Origin: Deinandra increscens subsp. villosa
Lineage: Eukaryota > Streptophyta > Magnoliopsida > Asterales > Asteraceae
Assembly: GCA_039602395.1 (NCBI GenBank)
Contig: JBCNJP010000013.1
Location: forward strand, 19,807,068-19,871,067
Direction of reading: 5' to 3'
DNA: 64,000 nt
Part shown: in pieces, positions 43,462 through 54,103 of the stretch
How positions within the stretch are numbered: position 1 is the stretch's first letter
How the letters are laid out: the number at the start of each line of letters is the position of its first letter
Translations under genes and position numbers: made by a program
Notes under the pieces: generated by a model
What the model saw: the letters and a program-made list of their open reading frames with translations, nothing else
The model's database searches: none
Told to the model about the DNA's origin: nothing

Positions 43462-43740
43462 TCAAGAAACCGATCCAGCGATAAGCTGCAGATTGAAACC
43501 GACCACCAGAAGATAGAAGCTAAAATTCTGTTTGAAGTAGTGATCCGGCAATTTTGCCTCTTCGGCCAATGCATCTACAACTCCTTGATGAACAAGAAAC
43601 ACTCGCATCTTCACGCACCAAAGGTTGAAGTCATTCTTCCCGTCGAACATTTCTAACTCAAATTTCGTGGACACCATCACCTTCAATTGAACCAAGAGCA
43701 GCACTAACTAGGCTCTGATAACATCTGATACCAATTATTT
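43462..43740 (-). pseudogene. Copia Gag start and primer site, truncated
   Basis: The minus strand encodes MVSTKFELEMFDGKNDFNLW, then VKMRVFLVHQGVVDAL, the opening of a Tork-type copia Gag, after which homology is lost (about 43550). Upstream, about 43706-43732, the minus strand holds TGGTATCAGA and TTATCAGAGCC, the usual primer sequence. Confidence 0.75.
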
Positions 43741-44148
43741 AAATATGAACACACAAAGAATTCGAGAAACAAAATTGAGGCAAAAGTTTTCTCTTACTAT
43801 TAAAAAACTATTGCAAACAAGAATTTAAAGAAATTGGAAACGATTAGAATGAACCGGAAGGTATTAACAAAATGATTAACCAGAGTTGACATATTTGGTC
43901 CTTCATCAATGAGTAGTTGACAACTTTAGTCCTTATAATTTTGTGGACTTTTGTTAACTAGCCAAGATCATTTAATATCAAGAACCACAAATATAAGTTA
44001 TCTAGTTAATTATTGTAATGGTATGATGAATACTTTTTTTGACATTTATTTAATATTTCTCAGGTAGAAAAAGTGTCATCTGTACTTATTCAATGCGAAT
44101 CAAAGAATGACGATGCTCAGAATGAGAAATTTACATCAAAGAAATTAG

Positions 44149-44892
44149 TTACAACAATTTGGAGCGCTTGCATTCAGCGGAAAGACGACCCGCGAAGCGT
44201 GTGTTGTCGTTGCAGTAGTTGTAAATCATGTATTTGCTCTACACCCACCGAATTCTGTTCCAACCCGCTACATCAAGTCCTTGAGTACTCCATGCATGGC
44301 CGTTATTCCCGAAGGTTGTAAATTTCGGATTGACACCAACCATGTTTGCATCCGCATGAAAATTCCTGTAGGAAGCGATGAAAGGTGCTTTAGTCCAGTC
44401 AATCTTCACACGCCCACCTTGTGTTACCCAGTCATCTGCATTCCACAGGCTTGCATACACCCTCATGGGTTGGGTCTTAGGATATGGGACTCCATAAGCT
44501 TCATAGTTACTAAACACCCTTAAGGGAATGTTGTCTATCAAGAAACTGCAGGAACCAAGATACTTAGATCAATGCTTGTTGTAATGTAAACTAACTAGCT
44601 TTACATAATGACCAACTTTTTGTGCGTAACTAGAATGTTGTAATAAGCTATATAAGGAACCATACATGATTCTATGGGAGTTCCATACTATAGTGTATGT
44701 ATGAAAGGCTGCAGTAGGGTCGAACCATAGGTGAAACTATTGTTTTTTCTCACCTTTCCCTTGTGCAAATACATTGGTGTGGATTGTATATGGGTTTCTT
44801 GACGAGTTACCCAAAAACTCAAAGTCAATCTCATCATGTCCAGTGATGAGGATAGGTCAAGGCTGGACATGCAAATGGCCTAACAGTTACAT
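44149..44892 (-). pseudogene. Xyloglucan endotransglucosylase/hydrolase (XTH) pseudogene
   Basis: Two exons survive. Exon 44892-44666 encodes the GH16 catalytic motif HDEIDFEFLGN, then NPYTIHTNVFAQGKG and FHLWFDPTAAFHTYTIVWN. A 120-bp intron follows. Exon 44545-44149 encodes FLIDNIPLRVFSNYEAYGVP, NADDWVTQGGRVKIDWTKAP, RIRWV, then SKYMIYNYCNDNTRF and a normal stop. Two glutamine positions are TAG (44737-44739 and 44239-44241), and a one-base loss lies just before the catalytic motif. XTHs cut and rejoin xyloglucan in the cell wall. First exon(s) with the signal peptide are missing, and the assembly gap begins 84 bp upstream. Confidence 0.88.
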
Positions 44893-44975
44893 TTCTGATG
44901 ATAAAGACCTCAAGAGCAAGTGTTGTATAAAGGACAAGTCGGAAGTGATGCAGTTGCGGATGGACAAGACGCAAG

Positions 44976-45475
44976 NNNNNNNNNNNNNNNNNNNNNNNNN
45001 NNNNNNNNNNNNNNNNNNNNNNNNNNNNNNNNNNNNNNNNNNNNNNNNNNNNNNNNNNNNNNNNNNNNNNNNNNNNNNNNNNNNNNNNNNNNNNNNNNNN
45101 NNNNNNNNNNNNNNNNNNNNNNNNNNNNNNNNNNNNNNNNNNNNNNNNNNNNNNNNNNNNNNNNNNNNNNNNNNNNNNNNNNNNNNNNNNNNNNNNNNNN
45201 NNNNNNNNNNNNNNNNNNNNNNNNNNNNNNNNNNNNNNNNNNNNNNNNNNNNNNNNNNNNNNNNNNNNNNNNNNNNNNNNNNNNNNNNNNNNNNNNNNNN
45301 NNNNNNNNNNNNNNNNNNNNNNNNNNNNNNNNNNNNNNNNNNNNNNNNNNNNNNNNNNNNNNNNNNNNNNNNNNNNNNNNNNNNNNNNNNNNNNNNNNNN
45401 NNNNNNNNNNNNNNNNNNNNNNNNNNNNNNNNNNNNNNNNNNNNNNNNNNNNNNNNNNNNNNNNNNNNNNNNNNN
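44976..45475. other. Assembly gap, exactly 500 N
   Basis: Placeholder-length gap between the XTH pseudogene and unassigned sequence. Confidence 0.98.
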
Positions 45476-46540
45476 TTTGAGAATCTAATCCTATGTTTTG
45501 GGTGTATAAATTGATTAATCATTGAAGTGCCGGTTAAACATAAGTTGAGTAGAATTGCATGATTAGTTATGTGTAGGAAACGTGTTAGGAACCAGAAAGT
45601 GACATGTTGTGAATGTATTAACTTGATTGAGTATGAAAACCATACACTATACAAGGTCCTAAGTCTCCTACCTCGGTGGGAATGACAAGACTGTGTGAAG
45701 TTGCCCCGTCAACTTTGCACCCTATGGGTTGTGTTGGTTTCTTAATGAACTTATATGCTCAAGATATGACATGCTAGTATTGTATGATAGTATATCAAAT
45801 GTTAAGACAATTGTATGCGTTGTATGGTAAAACCTTTATGATAGATCGCATGCTAGTACGCTTTGACCGCATCAACCTTTAGAAGGAATCTTCATAGAAA
45901 CTCGTATGCTATCCGAACCATTATTACATGAAATGTGAATTTCGAATTTCAATATTATTATGAATCACGTGAACTTAATTGGTCATAACTCCATAAAGTA
46001 CCAAATCAATCAATGGGTCCTTGTGTTAACTTGATCAGTCTAAGTCATTGTATGTTGCTTGCTAATTGTTAGGCAAATTCAGATCTTTTCATTTTCTTTA
46101 GACAATGAGTCTATTAGACAAACACTGATTGACTTGACACACACAACCTCCTCATACTCAACTTCCTTTCTCTTCGACTCATCCGGGTTATTGGCGGATG
46201 CGAACGCCTTAACTGAAAACGAGACACGAAACGGGAACCTCACTCCCTGTATTGAGTACAATAGCTGGAGACTATCCAGATGTATTATGATTCTTCTTCG
46301 TATTGAAAGTTGATTTCAGATGCTTATGTTATCGTGTCACTCTGTTCGCCCTAGTCACGCAACACGATTCCTGTATTACATTTGTTCGACTCTTCTCATA
46401 GGAGAAAGTTTAATAGGAAAAACCACATTCATTAATTTCGACTCGAAGTTCTTTTAAAATCCTCTAAACATTTGGCATATTCTGAACATCGGGTACACAT
46501 TCTTGATCATGACATCCATCCCTCCTTTGGGAGTAGGAAC
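45476..46540. other. Unassigned flank, probably old gypsy 3' region
   Basis: No gene recognised. It is the left flank of the complete copia insertion. The right flank is the 3' end of a gypsy element, so by continuity at least the last part should belong to the same gypsy element (inference). Confidence 0.35.
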
Positions 46541-46934
46541 TGTTGGGCTAGGCTTATTTAAGGCATGAACATTTGTAATTGGGCTTATTGTATTTTGGTT
46601 TGGGCTTGTTATATATCATGTAAGTGGGCTAAGTTAGTGATCACGATTTGGGCCATGTGGGCCTGTTTAGTTCACGATTAGGGTATGGGTAGTATATAAA
46701 CCCATTTGTCTTTCTTTGTATGCAAGCTTTTCAATCAATCTTAAGGCAGTTTACGATTTCCTTGTATATTGCTTGTTTACGATCAGCTTCTAGTAGAGTT
46801 TTATCATTCAAGACTTCATCTTTATCATAGATCTAGTCTATTCTTCTACTATTTCTCTTGAATCAATCTTATACAAGGATTCCGCACTTGTATTAGATTA
46901 GATATCGTGTGTTTGGGAGATTTCCGGACCTACA
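46541..46934 (+). repeat. 5' LTR (394 bp)
   Basis: TGTTGGGCTAGG to GGACCTACA. TATA box TATATAAA at 46693-46700, giving a start site near 46725. Confidence 0.97.
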
Positions 46935-46936
46935 AT

Positions 46937-46949
46937 TGGTATCAGAGCC
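46937..46949 (+). promoter_or_regulatory. Primer binding site (initiator tRNA-Met)
   Basis: TGGTATCAGAGCC two bases after the 5' LTR. Confidence 0.97.
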
Positions 46950-47537
46950 AAGAATCTTAGATTCGAGGCTCTCACGATATCGATTCAAGAGCATTTCTGG
47001 GTTTGTGTTTGAGTTTTTTTCGTTGAAGATTCAAAGGTGTTTTTGGTGTTTACGACATCTGCTGCTGCTGTTCAGTGAGTTTACGATTGGGTTTTTGTTG
47101 AAGATCTTCATATTTTGGCGTTTACGAGTGATTCTGCTGGTGTTCGTTGTGTTTACGACTTCAAGATCGCGTTTTTGAGAGTTTACGATCCGTACAAGTG
47201 GTGTTTACGACATTTCCTTGTCGTAATCGGAGTTTACGATATTGCTTATCGGAATCGCGTGATCGGAATTGTTGTTTACGATCAAAACTGATCGTAATTG
47301 GAGTTTACGATTATCACTTATCGGAATCTGTGTTTACGACATCCGGAGTCGTAATCAGTTATCGTAATCGGTGTTTACGAGTCGTTTAATCGGAATCGGT
47401 GTTCTCGACTTCATCGGATCGTAATCAGGCGTGTTCGATCGTAATTGAATATTTACGATCGTAATCTTGTGGTTTTTTATCGTAATCACAGAATTTGAAC
47501 GTTTGGACTTTAGTTTTAAGTTTCCTAAGCTATCGAA
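46950..47537 (+). other. 5' leader with GTTTACGA array
   Basis: About a dozen GTTTACGA motifs between 47047 and 47458, interleaved with TCGTAATCGG and TCGGAATCG, each 20-45 bases apart. The leader is untranslated and ends at the gag ATG. Confidence 0.9.
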
Positions 47538-50500
47538 ATGGATTTTGAACCTAGCATGTATCAGAAATTGGACTTCGAGATTGGATCTATTACTCGTCCA
47601 CCTAGACTTACTTCGGCAGATAATTTTTTGGAATGGAAGTATAGGTTCGAAAACCACTTGAAGAGTGTTGATTTAAGGTTATGGAGAGCAGTGTTGAATG
47701 GACCACACATACCAATGCATGGAGCGGGAGCTAAAGCAGGAAAGGCTAAGACTGAAGATGAGTTTGAAGATGAGGACTGGGAAAGGTGCAACAAGGCAGA
47801 GAGGGCATTTGCGATTATGACCATGGCATTGACACCAGATATTGCTCAAGGCTTTAAGCATTGCAAGACGGCAAAGGAACTGTGGAATGCTTTGATCGTT
47901 GCTTATGAGGGAAATCCAGACATCAAGGCAAGTCGAAAGCAGATGTTGAAGCAGAAATTCAATTTGTTTAATCACATCCAAGGTGAATCTTTCGAAGCAC
48001 AAGTGCAAAGATTTGTTTCTCTGATGGCAGAAATGTCAAGTTATGGTGTGGAACCGGAATTGGAAGATAAGAATTTGAAGCTGCTAAACAGTTTGCCAAA
48101 GTCATGGAACACCAATATATCAATTATTAAGGACAACAACAAATTGAGTGAGCTGTCTCTGGATGAAATGATCAACAAGTTGAAGTCCAAGCTAATTGAT
48201 GATAAGCAGCGTGAGTTGAATCATATAAGCTCACTTAGTTTGGCTGGGAAGCTGAATCAAGCTTTGTTGTCGGAAGAGGTTGATGAGAAGCAGAAAGGGA
48301 AGTCTGGTGGAGGTGGATCAAGTTCAGTGACTAAAACGAATGCATTTGTGGCACAACCCCAATCTAGTTCAAGTGGAGGCGACAATTCTGAGGCCAACAA
48401 CGATCCCAATTTTGCTCTGGGTATGGGATTCATGAACAGTTACCATGCCTTAATGGCCGGAACCCTAATTCCCTCTGAGATTCTATCAGGGGAGCTTAAT
48501 CAGATTAATCCAGAGGATGTGGAGATGCTGGACGTCTCTTGGCAAATGGCTATGGCAGTGTTCAGGGCTAAGAAGTTCATGGCTACTACAGGGCGAAATG
48601 TTTGGAAGGATCAAGACAAGATCAGAATGGGGTTTGATAAGACAAAGCTCAGGTGCTACAATTGTGATGAATATGGTCATTTTGCTAGGGAGTGCAGCAA
48701 ACCGAGGAAGGAGAAAGCAGAGATGAAGAAGCCAGCTGATGGGAAGGCTAAGGCAGAAACAAGTGCCTTGATAGTGCAGGGAGGTGGAGGTTATGACTGG
48801 ACCCCCCAGCTGAAAGATCTGACCCCCCAGCTGAAGGATCTTAGTCTGACACATGCTATGATGACAACTATGGATGATGATGATGAGGAGGAGCATGCTT
48901 TTGTGGTTACTGAAGAAGAACCTGAGGAGAATGAAGCTATGGCAGCAGACCACACCAAGGTATGTTCTAATCCTGTTTGTGATCGTATAATTACTACTCT
49001 TAGACAATATTGCAAAAACTTTGAATCTGAATTGTTTGAAGTAAAATGTGAAAAGAGTTCATTTAAGGGTAGATGGCAAAAGAACGAAGAAAAGGTTAAA
49101 GCCCAGAAATTAGATATAACAAAATATAAGAACCTTGCAACTGAGAATGCCTATTTGTATGACAATGCTAAGTTAGAAATAGCTGAGCTAAGTAAACAGA
49201 TAGAAGACCTTAAGCATAAGAACAATGAGATGCAGGTTAAGCTTGATATCAACCTTATGAGAAGCAAAAGGATGTTGCAGGCTAGTAAATCTTTAGACAC
49301 TTGCATAACTGAGGTTAGAATGGGAAAAGACAAAGGTGGAATAGGAATTAGCTTTACAAGCAAGAACGTTGTTCCTCAAGACAAAACTAGAGATGTTATA
49401 GGAATGATCTTAGAGGAGGATCAGATAGATAGATCTGCATCGGAAATGCATGAGGAAGGACCTCCCTTAGATAGTGTCTTGGTTGGAGTGAAGCCTTTGA
49501 CTGAGGAGGAAATTGAGAATGAAAAACACATGACTTATGGGTTGGGTAAAATGGACAGAGTGATGACAGACCCATGTGAAGCAGGTCCATCCAATACTTC
49601 ACTGAATAACTGTGTGAGCGCTTCTAATGTATCTGTTTGTTGTGCAGATGAAGTAGAAATCAAAGACATTTCTGAGAAGGATGCAGAGTGTCAGAGAGTG
49701 GATGAGAGTCATGCGTCTAGTAGTTCTAGTAGTTCTAGTTTATGTTTACCTAAGGATGATGTAATGGCACTTGTGTCAGAACTAGAAACATCCAAGTCAA
49801 AACAAGTAGCTGTATCGTTATTAAAAAATGTTTCAGAATCTAATGAAAAAGTGTCTGGTTTTAAAATTCGTGTGCCTAACACAAAAATCGGTCGTGAGAC
49901 TAAGCCCAAAGACTTTGTTGCTTATCCCCAGGTTGTGTCAGCTTTTAATAGAACAAACAAATCTAAATCAGAACAATTTTGTTTAATTACACAATCTGAT
50001 AAGGATAAACAACGTGTTATACACAAATGGGATGATAAGCCAGAGTGGAAGTCGTCTTATCCAAGACGTTCATACCTCTGTAGTCATGTCAATGGGCCTA
50101 GACTCATGAATTGCTTTCAATGTGGAAAGCCAGGACATTTTGCAGCTAACTGTGTGAATAGACCTTACCAACCATACTATCCGCAAAACCCACGGACTAG
50201 TATGTTGGAGAAAATGATGACAGGTGAAAAACAAAAACAAAAGCAGAAGCAACAAGCTGTGTTTCAGGGGAAGCAGCGTTTTGAACCAATGAAGACTGAA
50301 CAGTCTAAGGTTTCAAATGCAAGGGCACCTGTGACAAAGCCTGTTGTTGATAAGTGGAAAGTGACCAGAACTCCAAAACAAACTTATGTATCTAAAGGAG
50401 TTTCCCACAAGATAAAACCAGAATTTGTTGAAAAACAAGTGGCTAAAGTAAAAAGAGCTAATCAACCTAATGGCAAAGCGAAAGCCGAGCAACAGGTCTT

Positions 50501-50801
50501 GAAACAAAAAGGTGTCGCTCAAACAAAACAACTTGTGTATACTAAACTGAAACTTGAGTGGACACCAATTAAAAAGCCAACTGGTAAAAAGGTCATTTCA
50601 CCACAAAAGAAACCTGTGATTGTCAACAATTCAACAACTGTGTTGAAACCAGAGAAAACCACCACATGGAAACCAAAAGTCAACATTCAAAATGAGAATG
50701 TGTCTGGATCAAAGTCTGAAATGATTCTCCAATCCGTTAACTACATTGATTCAAAAGGTGTGCCCAGATCTGTTATGGCCTGGGTACCTGGATCTCATTA
50801 A
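47538..50801 (+). CDS. Extended copia Gag (1087 aa)
   Basis: Residues about 20-240 form a copia-type Gag/UBN2 capsid domain (NFLEWKYRFENHLK, KELWNALIVAYEG). Zinc knuckle 1 is CYNCDEYGHFAREC (C373, C376, H381, C386). An acidic stretch precedes Met468, where the capsid-less subfamily begins. Then come CSNPVC, a coiled coil (about 490-600, with KLEIAELSKQIEDLKHKNNE), and a Ser-rich stretch. Zinc knuckle 2 is CFQCGKPGHFAANC (C859, C862, H867, C872), followed by a basic tail ending WVPGSH. Gag packages RNA and forms particles in the cytoplasm. At 1087 aa it is far longer than the usual 300-450 aa. A 21-22-bp tandem duplication is visible at about 48799-48840. Confidence 0.92.
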   Translation: MDFEPSMYQKLDFEIGSITRPPRLTSADNFLEWKYRFENHLKSVDLRLWRAVLNGPHIPMHGAGAKAGKAKTEDEFEDEDWERCNKAERAFAIMTMALTPDIAQGFKHCKTAKELWNALIVAYEGNPDIKASRKQMLKQKFNLFNHIQGESFEAQVQRFVSLMAEMSSYGVEPELEDKNLKLLNSLPKSWNTNISIIKDNNKLSELSLDEMINKLKSKLIDDKQRELNHISSLSLAGKLNQALLSEEVDEKQKGKSGGGGSSSVTKTNAFVAQPQSSSSGGDNSEANNDPNFALGMGFMNSYHALMAGTLIPSEILSGELNQINPEDVEMLDVSWQMAMAVFRAKKFMATTGRNVWKDQDKIRMGFDKTKLRCYNCDEYGHFARECSKPRKEKAEMKKPADGKAKAETSALIVQGGGGYDWTPQLKDLTPQLKDLSLTHAMMTTMDDDDEEEHAFVVTEEEPEENEAMAADHTKVCSNPVCDRIITTLRQYCKNFESELFEVKCEKSSFKGRWQKNEEKVKAQKLDITKYKNLATENAYLYDNAKLEIAELSKQIEDLKHKNNEMQVKLDINLMRSKRMLQASKSLDTCITEVRMGKDKGGIGISFTSKNVVPQDKTRDVIGMILEEDQIDRSASEMHEEGPPLDSVLVGVKPLTEEEIENEKHMTYGLGKMDRVMTDPCEAGPSNTSLNNCVSASNVSVCCADEVEIKDISEKDAECQRVDESHASSSSSSSSLCLPKDDVMALVSELETSKSKQVAVSLLKNVSESNEKVSGFKIRVPNTKIGRETKPKDFVAYPQVVSAFNRTNKSKSEQFCLITQSDKDKQRVIHKWDDKPEWKSSYPRRSYLCSHVNGPRLMNCFQCGKPGHFAANCVNRPYQPYYPQNPRTSMLEKMMTGEKQKQKQKQQAVFQGKQRFEPMKTEQSKVSNARAPVTKPVVDKWKVTRTPKQTYVSKGVSHKIKPEFVEKQVAKVKRANQPNGKAKAEQQVLKQKGVAQTKQLVYTKLKLEWTPIKKPTGKKVISPQKKPVIVNNSTTVLKPEKTTTWKPKVNIQNENVSGSKSEMILQSVNYIDSKGVPRSVMAWVPGSH

Positions 50802-50817
50802 TTTCTTATTCTTGTAG
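50799..50817 (+). promoter_or_regulatory. Candidate 3' splice site at the gag-pol junction
   Basis: TAATTTCTTATTCTTGTAG joins the gag stop to the first pol base: a pyrimidine-rich tract ending in AG. Unit B has TAATCTTACACTATGTGCAG at the same place. The pol frame opens only after this AG. Confidence 0.5.
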
Positions 50818-53800
50818 GGACAGCCAAGAAGATCTATCAGCAATCTCTGGTACGTTGATAGTGGTTGCTCCCGACACATGACCGGAGATCTGTCCCTTTT
50901 GGAAGATGTAGAAGATTTCGATGGTGGAGGAGTTTCATTTGCAGGTGGTGTGGGTGGTAGAATTAGTAAGAAAGGTGTGGTGAGGAGTGGAAATCTGTCT
51001 TTTTCTGATGTTCATTATGTGGAGGAACTGTCGCACAGTTTGCTGAGTGTTTCTCAGATCTGTGACAAGGACTATTCGGTGATGTTCAATCGAAAGGAGT
51101 GTATTATTTTGAAGCCTGGTGTGAAGATTCCCGAGGAGTGCGTACTGATGCGTACTCCAAGACGATCAAATTCATATCTTCTAAACATGGGCAAACCTCC
51201 AACGTCAGAAGAAGCATGCCTCATATCAAAACAGAATGAAAATTTGGCTATGTTGTGGCATCGACGACTAGGGCATGCTAATATGAAGAATTTGACCAAG
51301 CTCGCGAAGGGAGAGCATGTCAGAAAGCTGCCGATTAAAGACTTCTCCTCTATTGAAAAATGTGTGGCATGTGCGAAGGGGAAGCAGCACAAGTTGCCAC
51401 ATCGTCCAAAGATAGCAAATTCAGTGTCATCAGTTCTACAACTCTTACACATGGACTTATTTGGGCCTATGCAAGTTCAGAGCATCAGCAAGTTCTCCTA
51501 TTGTCTTGTGATTGTGGACGACTATTCACGTTTTACTTGGGTCTTCTTCTTGTCTAACAAGTATGAAACTCCAGCCCTAGTGAAACAGTTTGTCACACTC
51601 ATAGAAAACCAGCTGAACAAGAAGGTCAAAGCTATCAGATCGGATAACGGAACGGAATTCAAGAATGCTGAGTTGAATATGTTTTGTGGGGCTAAAGGCA
51701 TAGACAGACAGTTCAGTGCTCCCTACACTCCACAACAGAATGGGGTAGCTGAGAGAAGAAATAGGACACTCATTGAAGCTGCAAGGACAATGATGTGTGA
51801 AGCAAAACTACCAATCTTCTTCTGGGCTGAGGCAGTCAACACAGCATGTTATGTGCAAAATCGCGTTCTGTTGAACAAACGTCATGAGAAAACTCCATAT
51901 CAGATTGTCTACAAAGAGAAGCCGACAGTGGGTTATTTCAAGACTTTCGGGTGTCCATGCACGGTGCTGATTCAGTCCGACGTAGGGAAATTCGAGGCGA
52001 AAGCGGATGAGTGTTATTTCGTTGGTTATTCAGGAAATAGTGCTTATCGAGTCTATAACAAGACCACCGGTTTGATTATTGAAGCCTTCAATGTGGACTG
52101 GCTTGAAGACAACCCGACGGATGCAGGGACTGGACCAGATTGGATTTTTAACTACGGGTCTCTGTTTGAAGGGTTCAAGTTTTCGAATGATCTTCATAAT
52201 TTGGGTGAAGAAGAAGAGATTATCACACAGCCTTCTGAATCAAGACCTTCTGTGGAAAGAGTTAGTGAAAAGGCACCAGTTCCAGTTCCCACGAATGTCA
52301 CCGCAGATGTCAACACAGATGCTTCGGGAACTTCAGGAACGTGTGATATTGATTCAGAAATGCAACAAAGTTCAGGTATTAGTGATATAAATGATAATCT
52401 TGTGAATTCTAATCTGCCTGTTTCAGTGTCTGTGCCAGATATTCAGGTTTCAAGAATCAACAAGGACCATCCGGTCAGCAACATTCTTGGACCAGTGTCT
52501 TCAGGTGTCAGAACTAGAAGCCGCACAGGAGATATCAATGTCTGCATGTACTCGTGCTTTATCTCCCAGATTGAGCCTCCCAATGTGATGGTTGCTCTCA
52601 AAGATCCAAGCTGGATGGAGGCCATGCACAATGAACTCAATCAGTTCTCAAAGCTGGGAGTGTGGCGACTTGTGAAGCGGCCAGAGGACAAAAAGGTGAT
52701 TCCCACGAGATGGCTTGTACAAGAACAAAAAAGATGACTCGGGGATCATTGTAAGAAACAAAGCAAGGTTGATAGTACAAGGGCACAGGCAAGTCCACGG
52801 TATCGACTATGATGAGGTTTACGCTCCGGTGGCAAGATTGGAAGCAATTCGGATCTTTCTAGCTGTGGCTTCGTATCTCAATTTTACCGTACATCAGATG
52901 GATGTGAAGACTGCCTTCCTGTATGCAGAGATGAACGAGGAAGTCTATGTTGCTCAACCACCAGGGTTCATAGATGAAGAAAATCCAGATCACGTTTATC
53001 TGCTGGATAAGGCTTTGTACGGTCTGCATCAAGCTCCTAGAACCTGGTATGAAACGTTGTCCACTCACCTGGTGGAGAATGGATATTCAAGAGGAGTTGT
53101 TGATCAGACACTGTTTAGGAAAAGGGTGGACGAAGACATAATCATGGTGCAAGTATATGTAGATGATATTATCTACGGATCGACAAACGAAGAATTGTGC
53201 ACCGAGTTTGAGGAGATTATGAAGAAGAAGTTTGAGATGAGTGACCAAGGCGAGATGAGTTTCTTTCTTGCACTTCAAGTTAAGCAGGATGATTCTGGGA
53301 TTCTTATTCATCAGGAGAAGTACGTGAATGAGATTCTGGAAAAGTTCAAGATGCAGGATTGCAAGCCCATCGCCACTCCCATGGCATCCAGACCACTCTT
53401 GTCAGCGGATCTTAACGGGGAGTCAGTGAGTGAATTCCATTATCGGTCGATGATTGGATCACTAATGTACTTGACAGCAAGCAGGCCAGACATCATGTAT
53501 GCAGTTTGCGTGTGTGCTCGATATCAGGCTAACCCTAAACTCTCTCATTTAGCTGCTGTTAAACGTATCTTCAGGTATCTGAAGGGCAGGCCTAGGCTTG
53601 GTCTTTGGTACCCGAAGAACACTGATTTTCAATTATATGCTTTCACTGACAGTGATTATGGAGGTAGTGACCTTGACAGGAAATCTACTACTGGAGGATG
53701 TCAGTATCTGGGAGATAGGCTCATCTCTTGGCAGAGCAAGAAGCAGCATACCGTATCCAAATCAACTGCCGAAGCTGAGTACGTAGCCGCATCTGCCGGT

Positions 53801-54103
53801 ACTTCACAGGTAGTGTGGATCCAAAACCAGCTCACGGATTACGGTATGGAATTCGTTAACACTCCCATATTTTGTGATAACGCTGCTGCTCTTGAGATTG
53901 TGAAAAACCCTGTCCAACATTCCAAAACCAAGCATATTGATATCAAGGTACATTTTATTCGTGATTGCTTTGATCGTGAGCTAATTCAGCTTCAAAAGGT
54001 AAGCTCCGATCAGAATGTTTCGGACATCTTTACAAAACCCCTTCCTCGCCCTAATTTTGAATCTTGTGTTGAAGGCCTGAAGATGATTGCCTTCGAGGAA
54101 TGA
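50818..54103 (+). pseudogene. Copia Pol with a one-base insertion (protease, integrase, RT, RNase H)
   Basis: Protease: WYVDSGCSRHMTG at 50848-50886. GAG-pre-integrase zinc site HRRLGHAN...CVACAKGK. Integrase triad, counted from the Met at 50878: D193, D256 and E292, i.e. DD35E. RT palm: YVDDIIYGSTNE at 53156-53191. RNase H: FTDSDYGGSD, then AEAEYVAA, FCDNAAAL. The frame breaks at 52714, where an extra C in TGGCTTGTAC stands against TGGTTGTAC in the copy at 11350. Integrase continues to a stop at 52737 while RT runs in the next frame from 52715. Everything else is open, so this copy lost Pol through a single base (or a sequencing error). Confidence 0.93.
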
